A stretch of DNA of 64,000 bases from Marsupella aquatica (GCA_973895155.1 OZ316891.1:25668001-25732000), one strand, 5' to 3'; positions 1 to 12,849 are shown, numbered from the stretch's first letter. Notes: generated by a model from the sequence alone, not told the origin. Numbers and translations: made by a program.

Positions 1-1528
1 TTTTACAGTTGCACTGCTTGCACTTCTTTGTCGGAGTCCCACCACCATCCTTCGATTCAAATACAGACCTGGGCCTTGGTCCAGGAGCTCTAGGTGAACC
101 ATGGTTTTTCCTACAAAATCACAATTAAATGCCTGTTTTCAATTCACAATAAAAATTTCCAGAACTTGCAGATCATTACAGGCATGGTCAAGGAGCCGTA
201 GAGACACGATGCACGACAGCTATCCCATCAGCGGCCCCCTAAGTAGGAAGGCCAGGTTCGAACCCTTACTGTTTAGACTAAAGGTCATGGTGCTCTTTGT
301 TTACCTTCAACAATTCCTTCCATCGTGTGCCTTTGCAATGATTGATAAAAAAGGAAAGCATCCTTTTTTACTTATGCGTAAGTGTACGAGATTGATCATC
401 CTCATTTGCGCAGCACATAGATAAACTAGTAAACCGTAGCAGACAACCAAAACTGTTACCAGTTAAGCATCCCTCTAGACACTGCCTCTCCAGCTGGATG
501 GAACCCGGTCTCAGAAAACTACATGGACACCACTGGAAACTGCCATACTGATGATCCTGAGCACCTGCTAGGTAGCAACTATTGGACATTGAGGGGTGTT
601 TCAAGACCCTCACTTGCGCTGACTGTAAGAACTCAAAGCAATGATGCGGGACCCATGATGTTCTGGACCCTGATTCTTTAGGACATCTAATGCAGCAGTC
701 AGAAGGGTGGACTGAAATCCGTCAATTGCAAATGGATCCACAAGCTCAGACGGACTAGACCGTTGACTTGCGGCAATGACAATACTTTCAGGGCCACAGT
801 GTATGATACCGGGAATAACACCAGGTAGAAGGAGTTTCCAACACCGGACTTGTCACTGGACTGGCAAGTATGGGTGGGTATTCACACAACTAATTCGTAA
901 AAGGAACTCTTCCGACTATCACACGACAAGGAAAAGATAGCGGCAACTCAGTGGACATGATCAGCCACGGCTTCAACTCTGATTCCTAATTCCTCTACAT
1001 TTGGGCTAAGCTTGCCTTTGGAGACGGCAAGTATACCACTGCTACTGCACATGCAATCTACATTCAATCTACAAGATTACCACCTTCCATTCAAGCAGAG
1101 AGTGATATTCTGAACCGATGGGTGGACTTCCTACTGCACTCGAACAAATAGCCTGCCTTGTTTCATAATTCCACCTTGACACTCAAAGACAGCGTTGCTG
1201 AAGTATTGATTAGGATACAACAAGAAATAACCAGTGAGTACCTGACAGGCGAGGAGACGGGCGAAGCGGGCCGCGGATTGTACAAGTTGCTCTGCTGAGA
1301 GCGCATAGATGTCTCAGAAGAGGTGGAGGCATTCCCATACATGTAGGTGAAGTCAAGTTGCCTCACAGGCTTTCGCATGGGCTGGTCTCCACCTCCCTGC
1401 TGCGGCGGCGGCCCCGCCCCCCCGGCAAAGCTCATGGAGACTGGTGGTGCCAGAGAGAGGGAAGGCACGGACTGTAACGGATCCATTGCTCCAGCAGTTG
1501 TCTTCATGAGGCCCCGCACTTGATTCAT
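1..1528 (-). CDS. CPP/TSO1-like (CXC-domain) transcription factor, 5' part, cut by window edge
   Basis: Nuclear DNA-binding factor family that binds DNA through two cysteine-rich CXC repeats. The left-most exon (minus strand, 110 down to 1, after a TAG acceptor at 112-111) encodes TPTKKCKQCNCK, the typical start of a first CXC repeat; the rest lies outside the window. A likely first exon runs from Met at 1528 (or an in-frame Met at 1486) to a GT donor at 1241. It carries MRKPVRQLDFTYMYG, similar to the RQLDFT segment I recall in TCX5/6-type CPP proteins, plus Gly/Pro/Gln-rich low-complexity sequence. Between 370 and 870 there is further open minus-strand sequence (for example SELVDPFAIDGFQSTLL near 680-740) that could be one or two middle exons, but I could not fix their borders. 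The CXC call is fairly secure; the joining of exons is inferred. Confidence 0.6.
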
Positions 1529-3935
1529 AAGAAGTAGGCTTCACGGTAGATGATTAAATCCTCCACTGGCGAGAGCAAATGACACCAGCAGCTTCCCAAC
1601 GTCTACACTGCGGATCATTGCGAGACTGAATGGCCTCACCCACCCCCAGCAAGACTGCTTGAAATGGAATTCCAGCCGCAATTGCTCAGACAGAGTTTGT
1701 GTTTCCCCTCCCTATTACCCAAAGACGCTAAACTCCGTCATCCGCCCGGGAGCTCTTACAGTGACATAGGGCGCCAAGCCTCCACATCAACCCCCACTCG
1801 GAATAATGCACAGTAGCAAAACACGTCCCTCTTCTTCGTATGCCTCGATTCTTACCTGTCTGTTCGCATAATTCTCCGTCCTCACTCATTGCTTGTCACG
1901 GAGCTCACAAAAACATCAACATCAATACACATCCACTTCTTTCTTCCTGATTATTCTCGCTCGGAGAGCTCCATTTCCACTCCCTCTTTCGTGCTTCCTG
2001 CCTTATCTCCCTTCATCAATTCCGCCCATCTCATTTGAAGTGTCTGTCCTTGTGGCCCTTTCTCCCCCTTGCGCTTAACAAACAATTCTGCAGTCCAGTC
2101 AACTCTTTCCTCCTCCTTTCGCTCCAGCAATTCCTTACAGTACTTCTTGTTTGACTTCCACTCTCCTCGCTGATAACATGCTCCAAACCATCTCTCTCGT
2201 AGATCTCCGGAACTTTACGCCTGTTCTCTTGCGATGCCTCCCCCGAATCCCGCTGCTTCGTTCAAATCCCTCCCGTCTAGTCAGGTCAGGTCATTTTCAC
2301 TCACGTATGCTCCACCTTTCGCCGCAAATCCGCCAGTCTCCGCAGCTCTATATCTTTCCTGCCATTCCCTTTGGCCACTTCTGCCTCCCCGGACCTATTC
2401 CTCCTACTTCCCTCTGATCACACCACCACACAATGCTCCAATTTCTCTGCTCTGTCGGTCCGCAGATCCAACTGTTACAGGACGATGATCTCCCCCTTCA
2501 CCTTCCTTGAGCAATAATTCTCCCGTTGCCCTCCTCTGTGGCTACTCCTCCTTCTTACCATTACCATTACGACTCCCCGCGAGGTGGTCTACACACAGGG
2601 AACCGGATAAACAGACAGATGACCAGCACGAGACGAATACATCACAGAACGTTTCCAATTCCGCTCCTCCTCTCTTCTTTTCTCCTCCTTCCGAGTCAAC
2701 CAATTTCTATCTCCCGTTCGTTAGTTACTCTCGTCGATCTTCACACTCCGCAATAATGTCATCGACCTCCTCCTCCTCCTCCTCTCCTCTCTGCACAGAA
2801 AAAACAGCCCTTCTTTCGCTTTCTCTCCCCTACGACACTAGTCCCCTCCTCCGCCTCCCCTCACTTGCGGTCTTCCGATTCAATTTCTCGTCCTCTTCTT
2901 TTCCTGTGTCCGTATCCACGACGGTACATCACATTCCATACACGAGACAAAAACGAAGAGAGCGCCGAAGGATATGAAAACACGAAACCAACGGAAACCA
3001 AAGCAAAAGAGAAGAAGAAGAAGAGAGAAAAGTGTGACGTTTACTACTAGTGTATCCGAAGAAGGGTTTTCGAAAGCAATGAATTAGGCGACATCGATTT
3101 GACACCGTCGCATCTTCCCTCTTCAATCGACGGCAACGGCGCCAACAGCGACGGTGACCAATGCCTCCAATAATTCCACCGTCCACACAGACTTGCAAGA
3201 CAGCAGTTAACGCCGTCGATGAAACGAACTGTGGTGCAGGCCCGTCGCCGTCGCCTCGGAACACCAAGCCATACAAATCCACTCGCCTTCTGTCTCCTGC
3301 CGTTTTAAATTTTAAACTTAACGAGGATTTGAATTTAAGTTTTTGCCGGGGATTGAGGACCTCTCACGACTGGGCTTGGCCTACCCCTGATGGACGGAGA
3401 TGAGTGGACCGGACGGAACGTACCCACCGACTAACGGAAGGATGGACGGAACAGGACGGACGACCACCGAGAACTTTGATTCTGCGTGCGTACATTTCGA
3501 ATGTCTGACGAGGCCAGCGCGCCGTCGATAGAAAGAATCGGACGTTTCAGATAGGACGAGACTCAGAATAGAAATCGCTCCGAAACGAATTTGGCCGGGC
3601 TAATTAACCCGGGTGAAACATAAGTTTGAAATGAGTATTAAATAAGTAGATTTGAATTCATGCACTCGTTGCCGTCGATCGGTTTCATCCACGGGCCTTG
3701 TTGAACACGGTGTCTGATTAGGGGAACTAATGATGACTCATCCCGTAATTCTCGACACTCTCTTGTATCATTATCTTTGCTTAATTGAATTTCCTTTCTT
3801 TAGAAGAAGAAGTCAAGATGGACCTCCACTTGGATGGACTTGCCAGGTTGTTGAAATAGACTTGGATAGTTTTGCTTACACTTAGGTTCAAAAAATGACC
3901 TGTAAGTGCTCTTTGTGCCATAATTATGCAGATTA
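1529..3935. other. Upstream region of the CPP-like gene, pyrimidine-rich, no gene seen
   Basis: No convincing gene. From about 1880 to 2900 the plus strand is strongly C/T-rich (runs of CTCCTCCTCC), so the minus-strand leader or promoter of the CPP-like gene would be GA-rich. Several open frames here (for example 2507-2977, plus) are Ser/Pro/Leu-rich translations of this biased sequence and resemble no family. A GAAGAAGAAGAAG purine run sits near 3010-3025. From 3300 the DNA becomes AT-rich. Confidence 0.5.
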
Positions 3936-4156
3936 TGAGCCTATGCCCGTGCATTGCACAGTGCAACAAGGAGGGCCGGCCCATAGGGAGTTGGGCAAGG
4001 GGGAAGGCACATATGTGGCAAGGGTGCACATTTTCTCCATCAATGGTCAGGGAAAATAGTCAATCAAATCCAATGGCTGTGGATCTTTTCCACCCATGAA
4101 CTTTTTGTATTGGGACGAAGGACAAAAAAATATGAGATCCCTTATTATAGTTGTAG
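3936..4156 (-). mobile_element. Short Helitron-like element (copy 1)
   Basis: Read on the minus strand, the 3' end (near 3936-3960) has the short hairpin GTGCAATGCAC followed about 10 bases later by a degenerate CTRR end. The 5' end near 4156 reads CTACAACTATAATAAGGG, a terminus repeated at 51300. Only about 220 bp, so non-autonomous. It directly abuts the next element. Confidence 0.5.
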
Positions 4157-5706
4157 ATAGTCTGATGCCCATGCGTTGCACGAAATATTTTGAGGAGAGA
4201 GCAGGATGTCAATGAGAGAAGAGATGTTGAGTATGACCGAAAGATATTGTAGTAAGATAAAGATGTCAAGGTGAGCAAAAGGTAAGATATCAAGTTTGTT
4301 GAGGAAAAGATGTCAAGCCAGGTGAGAAAAAGATCTCAAGTAGAGAAAAAATGGTGAGATGAGATAAAGATGTCAAGGTAAAGTTGTTGTGGTGATGTTT
4401 AATAACCTGTGCGTTGAATTGGAGATGCAAGATAACAACCACTGCATCTATTCAACCCAAGTTTACTCTTTTCTCCTAAAATTTTTATTCTTTTACCCAA
4501 ATTTGCTGGACCTCCTATTTTCCCCCTCTCTCCCATCCTCTCCGTTTTTATTCCTTGCTTTCCCCCTCTCCCCCTCCTAGTGCCTTGTACTTTCTCCTCC
4601 CCCTTTTTTCTTCCCTTTAACACCATTGAAAAGATTAAAAACTAAGTTCAAAAATGGGAAGAAAAGACAATTAACCTCCAAAAAATTAAATATCCCTTTT
4701 AAGATTAAAAGCCAAAATAATTCTCTTAGTGCTCACTCCCTGCCAAAAACCATTATCTCAATTCAATGTATTTTCAATTTTAATGCTTCATGCCATAAAT
4801 AATCTACTTCCACTTTAATGCTCCGTGCAAAACAAGTACAATAAGCTTGCTACAAAATAATTATAGTAACACATTCAAGTACTCTATGACATAGTATACC
4901 TACCTCATAATATATCATGTAACTAATCTTAGCTACCCATCCCCGGTTTTCACTGTCGGACAAAATGTGTCCTTGTCCGACACGACAAATGACAACTTGT
5001 CCGTCCAAAAATGGCCTATTTGTCCAATATTCCCTTATATCCCCCGGCCGGGACCAAAAATTCCCGACCCACCCCCGGCCCGGTCCCGAACTCTCCCGAC
5101 CCCTCTCGGCCCGGTCCCAGACTCCTCCTAACCCTCCCGGCCCAACCCGGCTCTCCCCCCCCTTCCCGGCCCGACCCCCCTCCCCTTCCCGGCCCAACAC
5201 GGCTCTCCCCCCCCCCTTCCCGGCCCGACCCCCCCCCTCCCGGCCCAACCCGGCTCTCCCCCCCCCCCTTCCCGGCCCGACCCCCCTCCCCTTGCCGGCC
5301 CAACCCGGCTCTCCCCCCCCTTCCCGGCCCAACCCCCCTCCCCTTCCCGGCCCAACCCGGCTCTCCCCTCCCGGCCCGACTCCCGGCTGGCTGGCCGGCC
5401 GGCCCGACCCCCCCCCCCGGCCCAACCCGGCCAACCCCCGACCCTTCTCCCGGCCCGGCTTCACATCCTCCCGGCCCGACCCTGTCACCCGGCCGGGATC
5501 AACCGGGATGACATATGTCATTTGTCGTCCCAAATCCTCCTATTTGTCCGACAAGTCCAAACCGGGTACCCATCTCACTCCATCCAAGAGTCTTAAATAA
5601 TTCTAGAAAATATCTGATGGCTGAGCATTGTTCCCTTCTTTTTTCATTTTTGTAACAGGATGATGGACCAAAAGTGGCCGGATTTGTTATTATAGTAATA
5701 GATAGA
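4157..5706 (-). mobile_element. Non-autonomous Helitron-like element carrying a GC-rich minisatellite (copy 2)
   Basis: Minus-strand 3' end at 4157-4182: hairpin-like CGTGCAACGCATGGG then ...CTAT in place of CTAG. The 5' end at 5706 reads TCTATCTATTACTATAA and is followed in the host by T, as expected for Helitron insertion between A and T. The 3' part holds degenerate AAGATGTCAAGG-type repeats shared with copies 3, 6 and 7. No Rep/helicase gene. The GC-rich array at 5040-5512 lies inside. Confidence 0.55.
5040..5512. repeat. C-rich minisatellite (CCCGGCCC family)
   Basis: About 470 bp of imperfect repeats built from CCCGGCCCGACCCCCC and CCCGGCCCAACCCGGC units on the plus strand, in otherwise AT-rich DNA. 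It is bracketed by an inverted repeat, GACAAATGACA at about 4985 and TGTCATTTGTC at about 5516. The long Pro-rich (plus) and Gly-rich (minus) frames across it are by-products of this composition. Confidence 0.9.
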
Positions 5707-6846
5707 TGTAAAGTACATTATTGAACAAGTCTCCCGAAAAGTCTCCATGGTGGCTTGATTGCTCAACACCCTTGAACCTGAAAGATATCAAGACATCATG
5801 CCACTAGACGGGAACACTGGTTTTGGGTGTTGACTCATGTGAAGTTCTTTTGAATCTTTATGTGAAGCAAGATTACAGGTCTAGGTAGAGACTCTTGCAA
5901 ATTTATAAATTCATTTAAAATTACATGTCATTAATTAATTTATATCCGTTGGATTTTACTTATCAATAGTGGAGATTGTGCAATGCGCCTTATCACTCGT
6001 GTGACGATTGAATATACAAAATGGGGGTCAATGTAGGAAATAAAATAGTTTTGGGGATAGGATGATAATAACAGTTAATTTGGGGGACACATTAGTATAG
6101 CATGATTTCCTTTGTATATAGTAAAGGTCTAGATAAAGCCCACCAAGAGGCCTGCCCAAGATGATTTTCTGGGAATTTGCCCTCATGCAAGGCCTCTATA
6201 TTGCGTAAACTACCAGTGTGCACATTGCAACATCCAACAAACACACAAGAGTTTCTTGTGCATTTACGTGGGCCAAGTCTCCACAGACTAAGCTCTTTCT
6301 ATCTTTCAACTGGTGCCATAATAATTGACCTAAGTTCCATTCACTAACTAATTCCTCCTAATGAATATAATAGTAGCACATCTAACCTTAACCAAGCATG
6401 CACCTGACTTGGATCAACTAACTATGGTTACATATTAACTTTAGACCTAAAAGTAACGCCTTAGAGTAACACTTTAGGGTGCTTAAGCACAACTCATATT
6501 TTTCTTTTCTTTTTTAAGGTTTAGTAAGTGGAGATCTCTTAGGGCATTCACACATATGCTCAGACCATTACACCAGATAATTGCATGGCAAGTAAATCTC
6601 ATGAAGCCATGTTACATTTGGAAGTGTTGTCTACTTGAACAAAGGAAGAATTAACTCTTCATCACATCTTCTTTGTTTTTTGTTGCTCTTCAAAAGCTCT
6701 GAAGTCCCTCCATTGATTGAGTGATTTGGAGAAAGAGCATGTGAAAAAGACATATGCAACAGTTAGAACCAAAATCAATCAAGAATAGGATTTCTTTTCT
6801 CCTCAACTACTTCAAGGATTATAAAAAAATTCATTTGTAACTTGTA
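5707..6846. other. AT-rich intergenic DNA, nothing recognised
   Basis: No open frame of credible length or composition. No further repeat, RNA or regulatory element could be supported. Confidence 0.5.
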
Positions 6847-7509
6847 CTAGCCCAATGCCCGTGCATTGCACGAAAGATGTCAAGGTGATAAAAGATGTTG
6901 AGGTGACCAAAAGATGTTGAGGTGATAAAAGATGTCAAGGAGAGAAAAGGTGTCGAGGTGGCAAAAGATGTCAAGGTGATAAAAACATGTCGAGGGCTGG
7001 AGAGAAAAGATGTCGGGGTGAGCAGAAGATGTTCGGGTGTGCAGAAGATGTCGAGGAGAGAAAAGATGTGAGGAGAGAAAAAATGTTGAGATGAGAAAAA
7101 GATTGGACAGATAATATGTCAAGGAGAGCAAAAGATATGAAGGTGAGCAAAAAATGTTGAGGTGATAAAAGATGTCAAGAAGAAAATAAATCAAGGAGAG
7201 AAAAAGGTGTTGAGATGAGATAAAGATTTCAAGGAGAGAAAATATTTTTGAAGAGAGAAAAGATGTCCACGTGAGCAAAAGATGTGGAGGAGATAAAAAC
7301 ATTTTGAGATAAGAAAAATAATGTTGAGGCAACGCAAAGATGTCAAGACAAGAGAAGGCAAAAATATTGAGGCCAGTTTAGATGTACATTGCATCATTTT
7401 GAGGCAAAGATGTTGGGGTGAGGTGAACATGTTGAGGCAAGGCAAAGAAATTAATGCAAAAAATTTGTTCGAGGACCCCTGTCTATTATGTGTTTGTACT
7501 TTTAATAGA
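6847..7509 (-). mobile_element. Non-autonomous Helitron-like element (copy 3), clearest termini
   Basis: Plus-strand left border is A|CTAG at 6846/6847, that is, minus-strand ...CTAG then T. It is followed by CCCAATGCCCGTGCATTGCACG, which gives hairpin GTGCAATGCAC about 10 bases before CTAG. The right border at 7509/7510 is GA|T, giving a minus-strand 5' end TCTATTAAAAGTACAAAC. The whole 663-bp interior is a degenerate array of AAGATGTCAAGGAGAG-like units about 20-30 bp long. No coding capacity. Structure matches the Helitron rules (5' TC, 3' hairpin plus CTRR, A/T target, no target duplication). Confidence 0.7.
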
Positions 7510-9239
7510 TATTGAGATTGAAAAGTAGTGAGATATGTGTTGGGCAATGTGTGATGTTGATATATGTGTTATATAATGTGTGATGCTGAAGATGTTTTTA
7601 TTACTAGTTGATTTTTTTGCATGATACATTATAGTGTTCTTTTGTGACGACGCACTAGGACTTCCAGGATCCTATTGATTAAGCTTTAATTGACGGTCAA
7701 GATAATTACTGTTTGACAAAACAATTCAAATAGATAGACAAGGTGCTTTTCTATGAGAAACTAATTACTGGGTCAAGCGTGCCTCGATTTCACTAGCAAC
7801 ACAAGGGGTCTCAACCTATGCTACAAGCCAAGACATTGGCCCCGGAGTCCTGGAAATTAAGAAACCCTCATTGGGTCCAGACATCAGACAAAATGCCCAG
7901 ACATCAGACAAATGGTCCAAGAACCTCAAAGAGGACATCGATAGTGAGCCTCATATACTACACAGGTGAGCGACACTATGAAATCTTGGGTAAACAATCT
8001 GACAGCCGATCGATTCATGTGTTGGTCAAGAAGAAGACACTATCAGTGATGATCTGGGCAGGAAGGCCCACCACAAAGTAGAGAAGCTTACGAAAAGTAT
8101 GGTCCTCATTGCTGCCTGGCCTTGGAGGTAAGATTGCCACAAAAACTCCTCAAAAACGTTTCTACTGAACATCTCGAGCAACAGTTTTACCAGCAATTTT
8201 GTTCATTGTATCGTGAGAGAAATTAGATCTCATGATTTGTTGGTATGATGGTCCAAAATTTTCACTTATAAACTCATAACCTGGTCCATCTACCTAAACT
8301 TCCACACCCATGTCACTTTCAATTCTCGTATGGCTGATAATAGTGCAGGCCATCTTCCAATCTTTTTTCCAAACGCTTCCCCCTGATGCCAATCTTGCAT
8401 TCAATCCATTCAGCTTTAGGTGATCTGTTTATAATCAGTTGCTGTGAAGAGTGCTTTGGGCTCAGCACGCATCAGCATGTAGCTCACTAGTCAGATTGAC
8501 CACTACCACTATTGACACAATCAGCGGCTCGGCCGTGTGTGCTACGAGAATTGATTTGTAATGACGGTTTTTGCCTGCAAAGAGCAGTTGGAGAGGGATC
8601 GAGACTTGTGGGCTTAGATCGACGAGGAGGAGGCGTCAGGACTCACGTTTTTACGAAGAGCGATCTTAATTGATCGAGAAATGATGCCATCAAAAGTTGG
8701 TAAGTTTGGATGTCTACTATCCCTAGAGGTTGGTTGGTTTGTTCCTTACTTTGATCTGCTAGATTTGTCAAGAACCCCATTCGTTTAGGATTTTGATGTA
8801 TCTAAAATGGTAACTAATACGGTTATGTCACATAAAATTTGAGATAAAATTAGGTTATATTTTACGTTATGTCACATAAAATTACGTTATGTTTTATGGC
8901 ATGGCGCTCTCATTTTTACCAATAACTTGCCACAAACACAAAATGAGTAGTTATTTTTATTTGGAAACAAACTTGTTCTTGTTTGTAGCATGCCATGATG
9001 ACATGGCGCACTATGGAGTCTCAAATTTTTGAAGGGACCTCTAATGGGGTCCATAAATACAAGTGAGCCAAATAAATGTAGACAATGCAAAGAAATGCAA
9101 GCGAGGTGCAAGAAAGTTGTTAGAGATCTTTAATATTGTTGCGATCATGTTCTCACCCGTGTTCTCATTATGGCAATGCAGTCACTCTAGTCATGAGGGT
9201 GTTGCAGGTATGCCAGCCATTCTTGCGACCATGTTGTTG
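7510..9239. other. Intergenic DNA with short local repeats
   Basis: No gene supported. At 8819-8895 a short AT-rich motif (GTTATGTCACATAAAATT) recurs two to three times. The phrase ATGGCATGGCGC near 8898 has a partner ATGACATGGCGC near 8997. Confidence 0.4.
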
Positions 9240-9300
9240 CCAAGCCCAATGCCAAAGCATTGCATAGATACATTGAGGTAAGGTAAAAAATTGTTGATTC
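9240..9300 (-). mobile_element. Degenerate Helitron-like 3' end
   Basis: CCAAGCCCAATGCCAAAGCATTGCAT at 9240-9265 matches the minus-strand 3' terminus of the other copies, with a changed hairpin (ATGC...GCAT), followed by the GAGGTAAGG-type repeat start. The other end was not found. Confidence 0.35.
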
Positions 9301-9897
9301 AAGGTTGGGGTTTTTAGGTGAATCAACTGAACATATTAGATTTGCCATAATTCTTTTGCCCATTTCATGTGAAAAGTGTTTTCAATGTGCGATCATGTTC
9401 AAAAATAGCGCATACAATTATGCAATTCATGTCAACACAAAAATATGGGATAAGGTTCAAATAAGCGGTGAGCTACAATCATGGGCAAGAGTTGTCTAGG
9501 GAAGAAATATTTATTGTCAATGATACAAAAGATGGAACAAAAGCGTTGGGGACAAAAGATGCAAATGGGGGCAAAGAGTTGGGCTCCTAACTGGGGAAAG
9601 TGTAAGAAATTATCAGCTCAGACCAGACAACAAATGTGAAACATGAGAGAGACACTCGATCACACGCTACACTAAACAAACACCGCGAGTGGAAAAACTC
9701 CTAAGTATCAATAACATATGAGAATGCATGTGAAGAATGAGATACGTGGGACTAAATAAGTGTATCTTATTGTAATCTAACCAAGGGTCAACTAACCATA
9801 GTAAAATCAAACTAACTAAAGCCAGGAACTCAATTCAATTCCTGACAGAAGAGCGAGGGCAAAAGCGAGACTATAGAGATGAGGGGGCATTTCAAGG

Positions 9898-10480
9898 AAG
9901 ACAAGTCTTGTGGAGAAAGAATGTTGGGAACTTGATCTTATTGGCCTTCATTAAAGATGCATTTAAAGAAAAGAATGTTGGAGGTTTAGATGGAATAACA
10001 AAGTTTGGGACCATTTTCTACAAAAGTAAAACAAATATTAAATAGAATAAAAACAGACAAGTCTTGTGGAGAAAGAATGTTGGGAACTTGATATTCTTGG
10101 CCTTCATTAATATTAAAGATGCTTTCTTTGAAAAGTTCACTTCCACAAAAATGATATATTACATGCGACGAAGGATAGGGTCATTTTATAAGTTCTAAAG
10201 GAAGACTTAAGAATTTTTGTAGAAGAACAATATGGTCTTTTAAATTCAATTTTGAGACTTATAAGAACATTAGAATCTTTTTAATCCAATTTTTAGAATA
10301 TTCTAGCTTTATAGGGTTAAAAAATAATTTTTTTCTTACATTTTAGGGGTCCAAGGCCTAAAAAAGTCGTAGGTGATGGGGAGGTCCCCATATAGTGAGA
10401 CCCTTGAGGATGGAATAATGAAGTTTGGGACCATTTTTCTACAAAAGTAAAACAAATATTAAACAGAATAAAAAAATGTA
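9898..10480. repeat. Tandem duplication interrupted by a MITE-like insertion
   Basis: Block A (GACAAGTCTTGTGGAGAAAG, 9898) and block B (AAGTTTGGGACCATTTT, about 9998) are followed by a second A (about 10055) and a second B (about 10420). The second copy is split by about 290 bp starting near TTCACTTCCAC (10127) and ending at ATAGTGAGACCCTTGAG (about 10410). That insert shares CATGCGACGAAG and CCATATAGTGA with the MITE at 62089-62416, so it is probably a degraded relative. No clean target duplication seen here. Confidence 0.6.
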
Positions 10481-12150
10481 AAAGCAGTTGTATTCACTTT
10501 TGCATTTTTATTTAATTTTGGAAATGATGTTGTTATGGTTGTGAAAGCTATGTTGTTGGCGAGAGCTATGATGTGGGAGAGTGAGAGGGAGAGCAAGTGA
10601 GGTGATGACCCTCGGGTGCCGTGTGGTCGCACAATACTATTGGGAGGGGAACATTGAAAAATTTTCTCCTACCCTTTTTCCTATTTCTTCCTGCTATGCC
10701 ACTCCATTCCCCCCCCCCTTTTCTTACCTTGGCACCATTAAATAAACCTGCAGGCCTCTATTTCTTTCCTCTATTTATTAATACAACCTGTTCCATAAAT
10801 TCTTTGGTTCTTGCTTCTTTCCTGGTGTGGGTCTCCACCGGTTTTTTAGGGTTCTTTCTTGGGTGCAGACCCCTTTTTGTGGGCCACCCGTGTTGTATGC
10901 TGGCTTTATGAAATTCATTGGGTTTTGAATAGAGGCGAAATTAGTTTAAGGACCCCTTGGTTATGTAAGTTTGATGTTACTCAACAACTATGTTAGAACA
11001 CATGAAGAGTTGCATATTGGAATAAGTTTGAATATGGAGATGAGAGGAAAAGACAAGTAGAATATCATGGACTAAGTGCATGCACAAAGTTCCCTTGGTA
11101 CTCCTATGTCCATAAAGTCCATGCAAAATGCTACAAAAGCCAAAGGGTTTCTTCATTATATTTTTTTGGTATTCTTTTATCCATAGTAGTCAAAGGGTTT
11201 CTTATGTTCCCTTGGTCTTCATTTTTCCATAGTAACCAAATGGTTTCTTACTTTATCTTGGTAAATGTTACCGTAGTTGAAGAGTTTCTTTCTACCCATG
11301 AATAAGTTATAAGCAGCAATACAACATCCCTACAAAACAAAGAGGCAGGCAAGTGCAGAATCTATATTATTTGTCCATAATTCCCACGAGGACAAAGAGC
11401 ACTGGAAATTCTCAGGTACTATCAAAGGGATTCACGAATACGTGAAACACCCGTTCAACTCAATCAAAGTCACATCATGATCATGACTAGTGACAGATTC
11501 TGGTAACCTTTACATGTTACTCCTGATATAGATATATTTTGGGGGCCAGAATGAATTGCCCAACTCTGTTCTTCCTTTAACCGCAGGCTCGTAAACCTCG
11601 GCGCACAACCACTGCAAGCTACAAACATTTGTGAGGGCTGTAACTATTGTCCTTACTTTATCTTGGTAAATGTTACCGTAGTTGAAGAGTTTCTTTCTAC
11701 CCATGGATATTCCAAAAATTACTAATTAAATAGAAAAATCATACAATATACTGGAAAACATTGATTTATCAATCACAGCCCATCCAAATGTTAATTTATT
11801 TTACCCCCCTTTTCACCCTTTCTTTGTTTATTTGAAATGTTATTTTTCAGTTTTGAGTTATTTTTACATAATTTACAAGGTTTAACTATTTTTCTTTGAC
11901 TTGTTTCAAACACACATAGTCTTGTTTCATGTTTTTTGCATAACAAACCATTCTTGGAAAGAACAAATAGTGGTGATGTGACTACACATACTTTGGATTT
12001 TAGAAGAAACTGCCCATGGGAAAGAAAAATACAATATGCTGCATAAATTGGACTCTTGACCAAGGATATGAGTGACTTTGGGATTGGGAAGTTGTATTTG
12101 ATTTCAAATGTCTTTTTTGCGTAGGGACCTGAAAAAAATCATTTTCAAAG
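10481..12150. other. AT-rich intergenic DNA, nothing recognised
   Basis: A duplicated phrase TTATCTTGGTAAATGTTACC occurs at about 11254 and 11656. No gene, RNA or element supported. Confidence 0.4.
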
Positions 12151-12229
12151 ACAGGGCCAGTGGACTGTGCTGGGGGAGTACATCCACGTGTACCCATCGG
12201 ATCCCATAAAGTACAAGGCTCAGATCTCC

Positions 12230-12620
12230 AGCATTCCCGGCATCAAGCGTGCGGATGAATCTTTACAGTTTACACTAACAGCTGAAGTCATTGATGCGCT
12301 TATATCGTCCCTAATAAGCTTGCATGTAATTGTCGTGCTCCAAACACGAAATGGCTTGTTTGATGCTGATCCAAATCGTACGTCTTCGAGACTCAAGTGC
12401 GTTACTGTATAAGTTTCTTTGCATTTACTGAGGGCTTTCGGCGGATAGTAACGAAGCGCCGAGTAAACTGCGTCAATATGGTGCTCCAAACACAAATAGT
12501 GCTGTCTACAAAAAATCCAAACAAGGGTAGTTCAGTCTGGGACGACGTCCCGTCCGTTATAAAACTCTTTACATTTACAGAGTAAGTGCGGAACACTTTC
12601 GCGGATAGTAACCTATCATA
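12230..12620. repeat. Degenerate local repeats
   Basis: GTGCTCCAAACAC occurs at 12335 and 12481, and GCGGATAGTAAC at 12441 and 12601, each next to a CTTTACATTTAC-like phrase. This points to two or three diverged copies of a unit of about 150 bp. No coding function evident. Confidence 0.5.
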
Positions 12621-12849
12621 GGTAAAGTACACATAAAAAACATTGACAGACACGATTTGACTTGTCTGCGTGTATGCCAGACCAGAATGGACCAGTTTGG
12701 GTGGCGCTTAGGGCGGCACTTCCGGTACAGAGGAAGTACAGTACCTTGGCTTAATTCATTAAACGGGAGCGTTGTTGTTATTGCTTTTGCCGTATCCACA
12801 TCCGGGATCCCTCATTACTGGAAACGACACGGAAAGTATCTGTAGGTAA

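Noticed and set aside
205-275. B-box-like GGTTCGAACCC near 257
   Set aside because: No A box, no cloverleaf, no flanking duplication; chance or a very old remnant.
2507-2977. 156-codon plus-strand frame
   Set aside because: Ser/Pro/Leu-rich translation of a CT-rich upstream region; no homology recognised.
4850-5600. Long Gly-rich (minus) and Pro-rich (plus) open frames
   Set aside because: They translate the C-rich minisatellite; no domain, and open in several frames at once because of composition.
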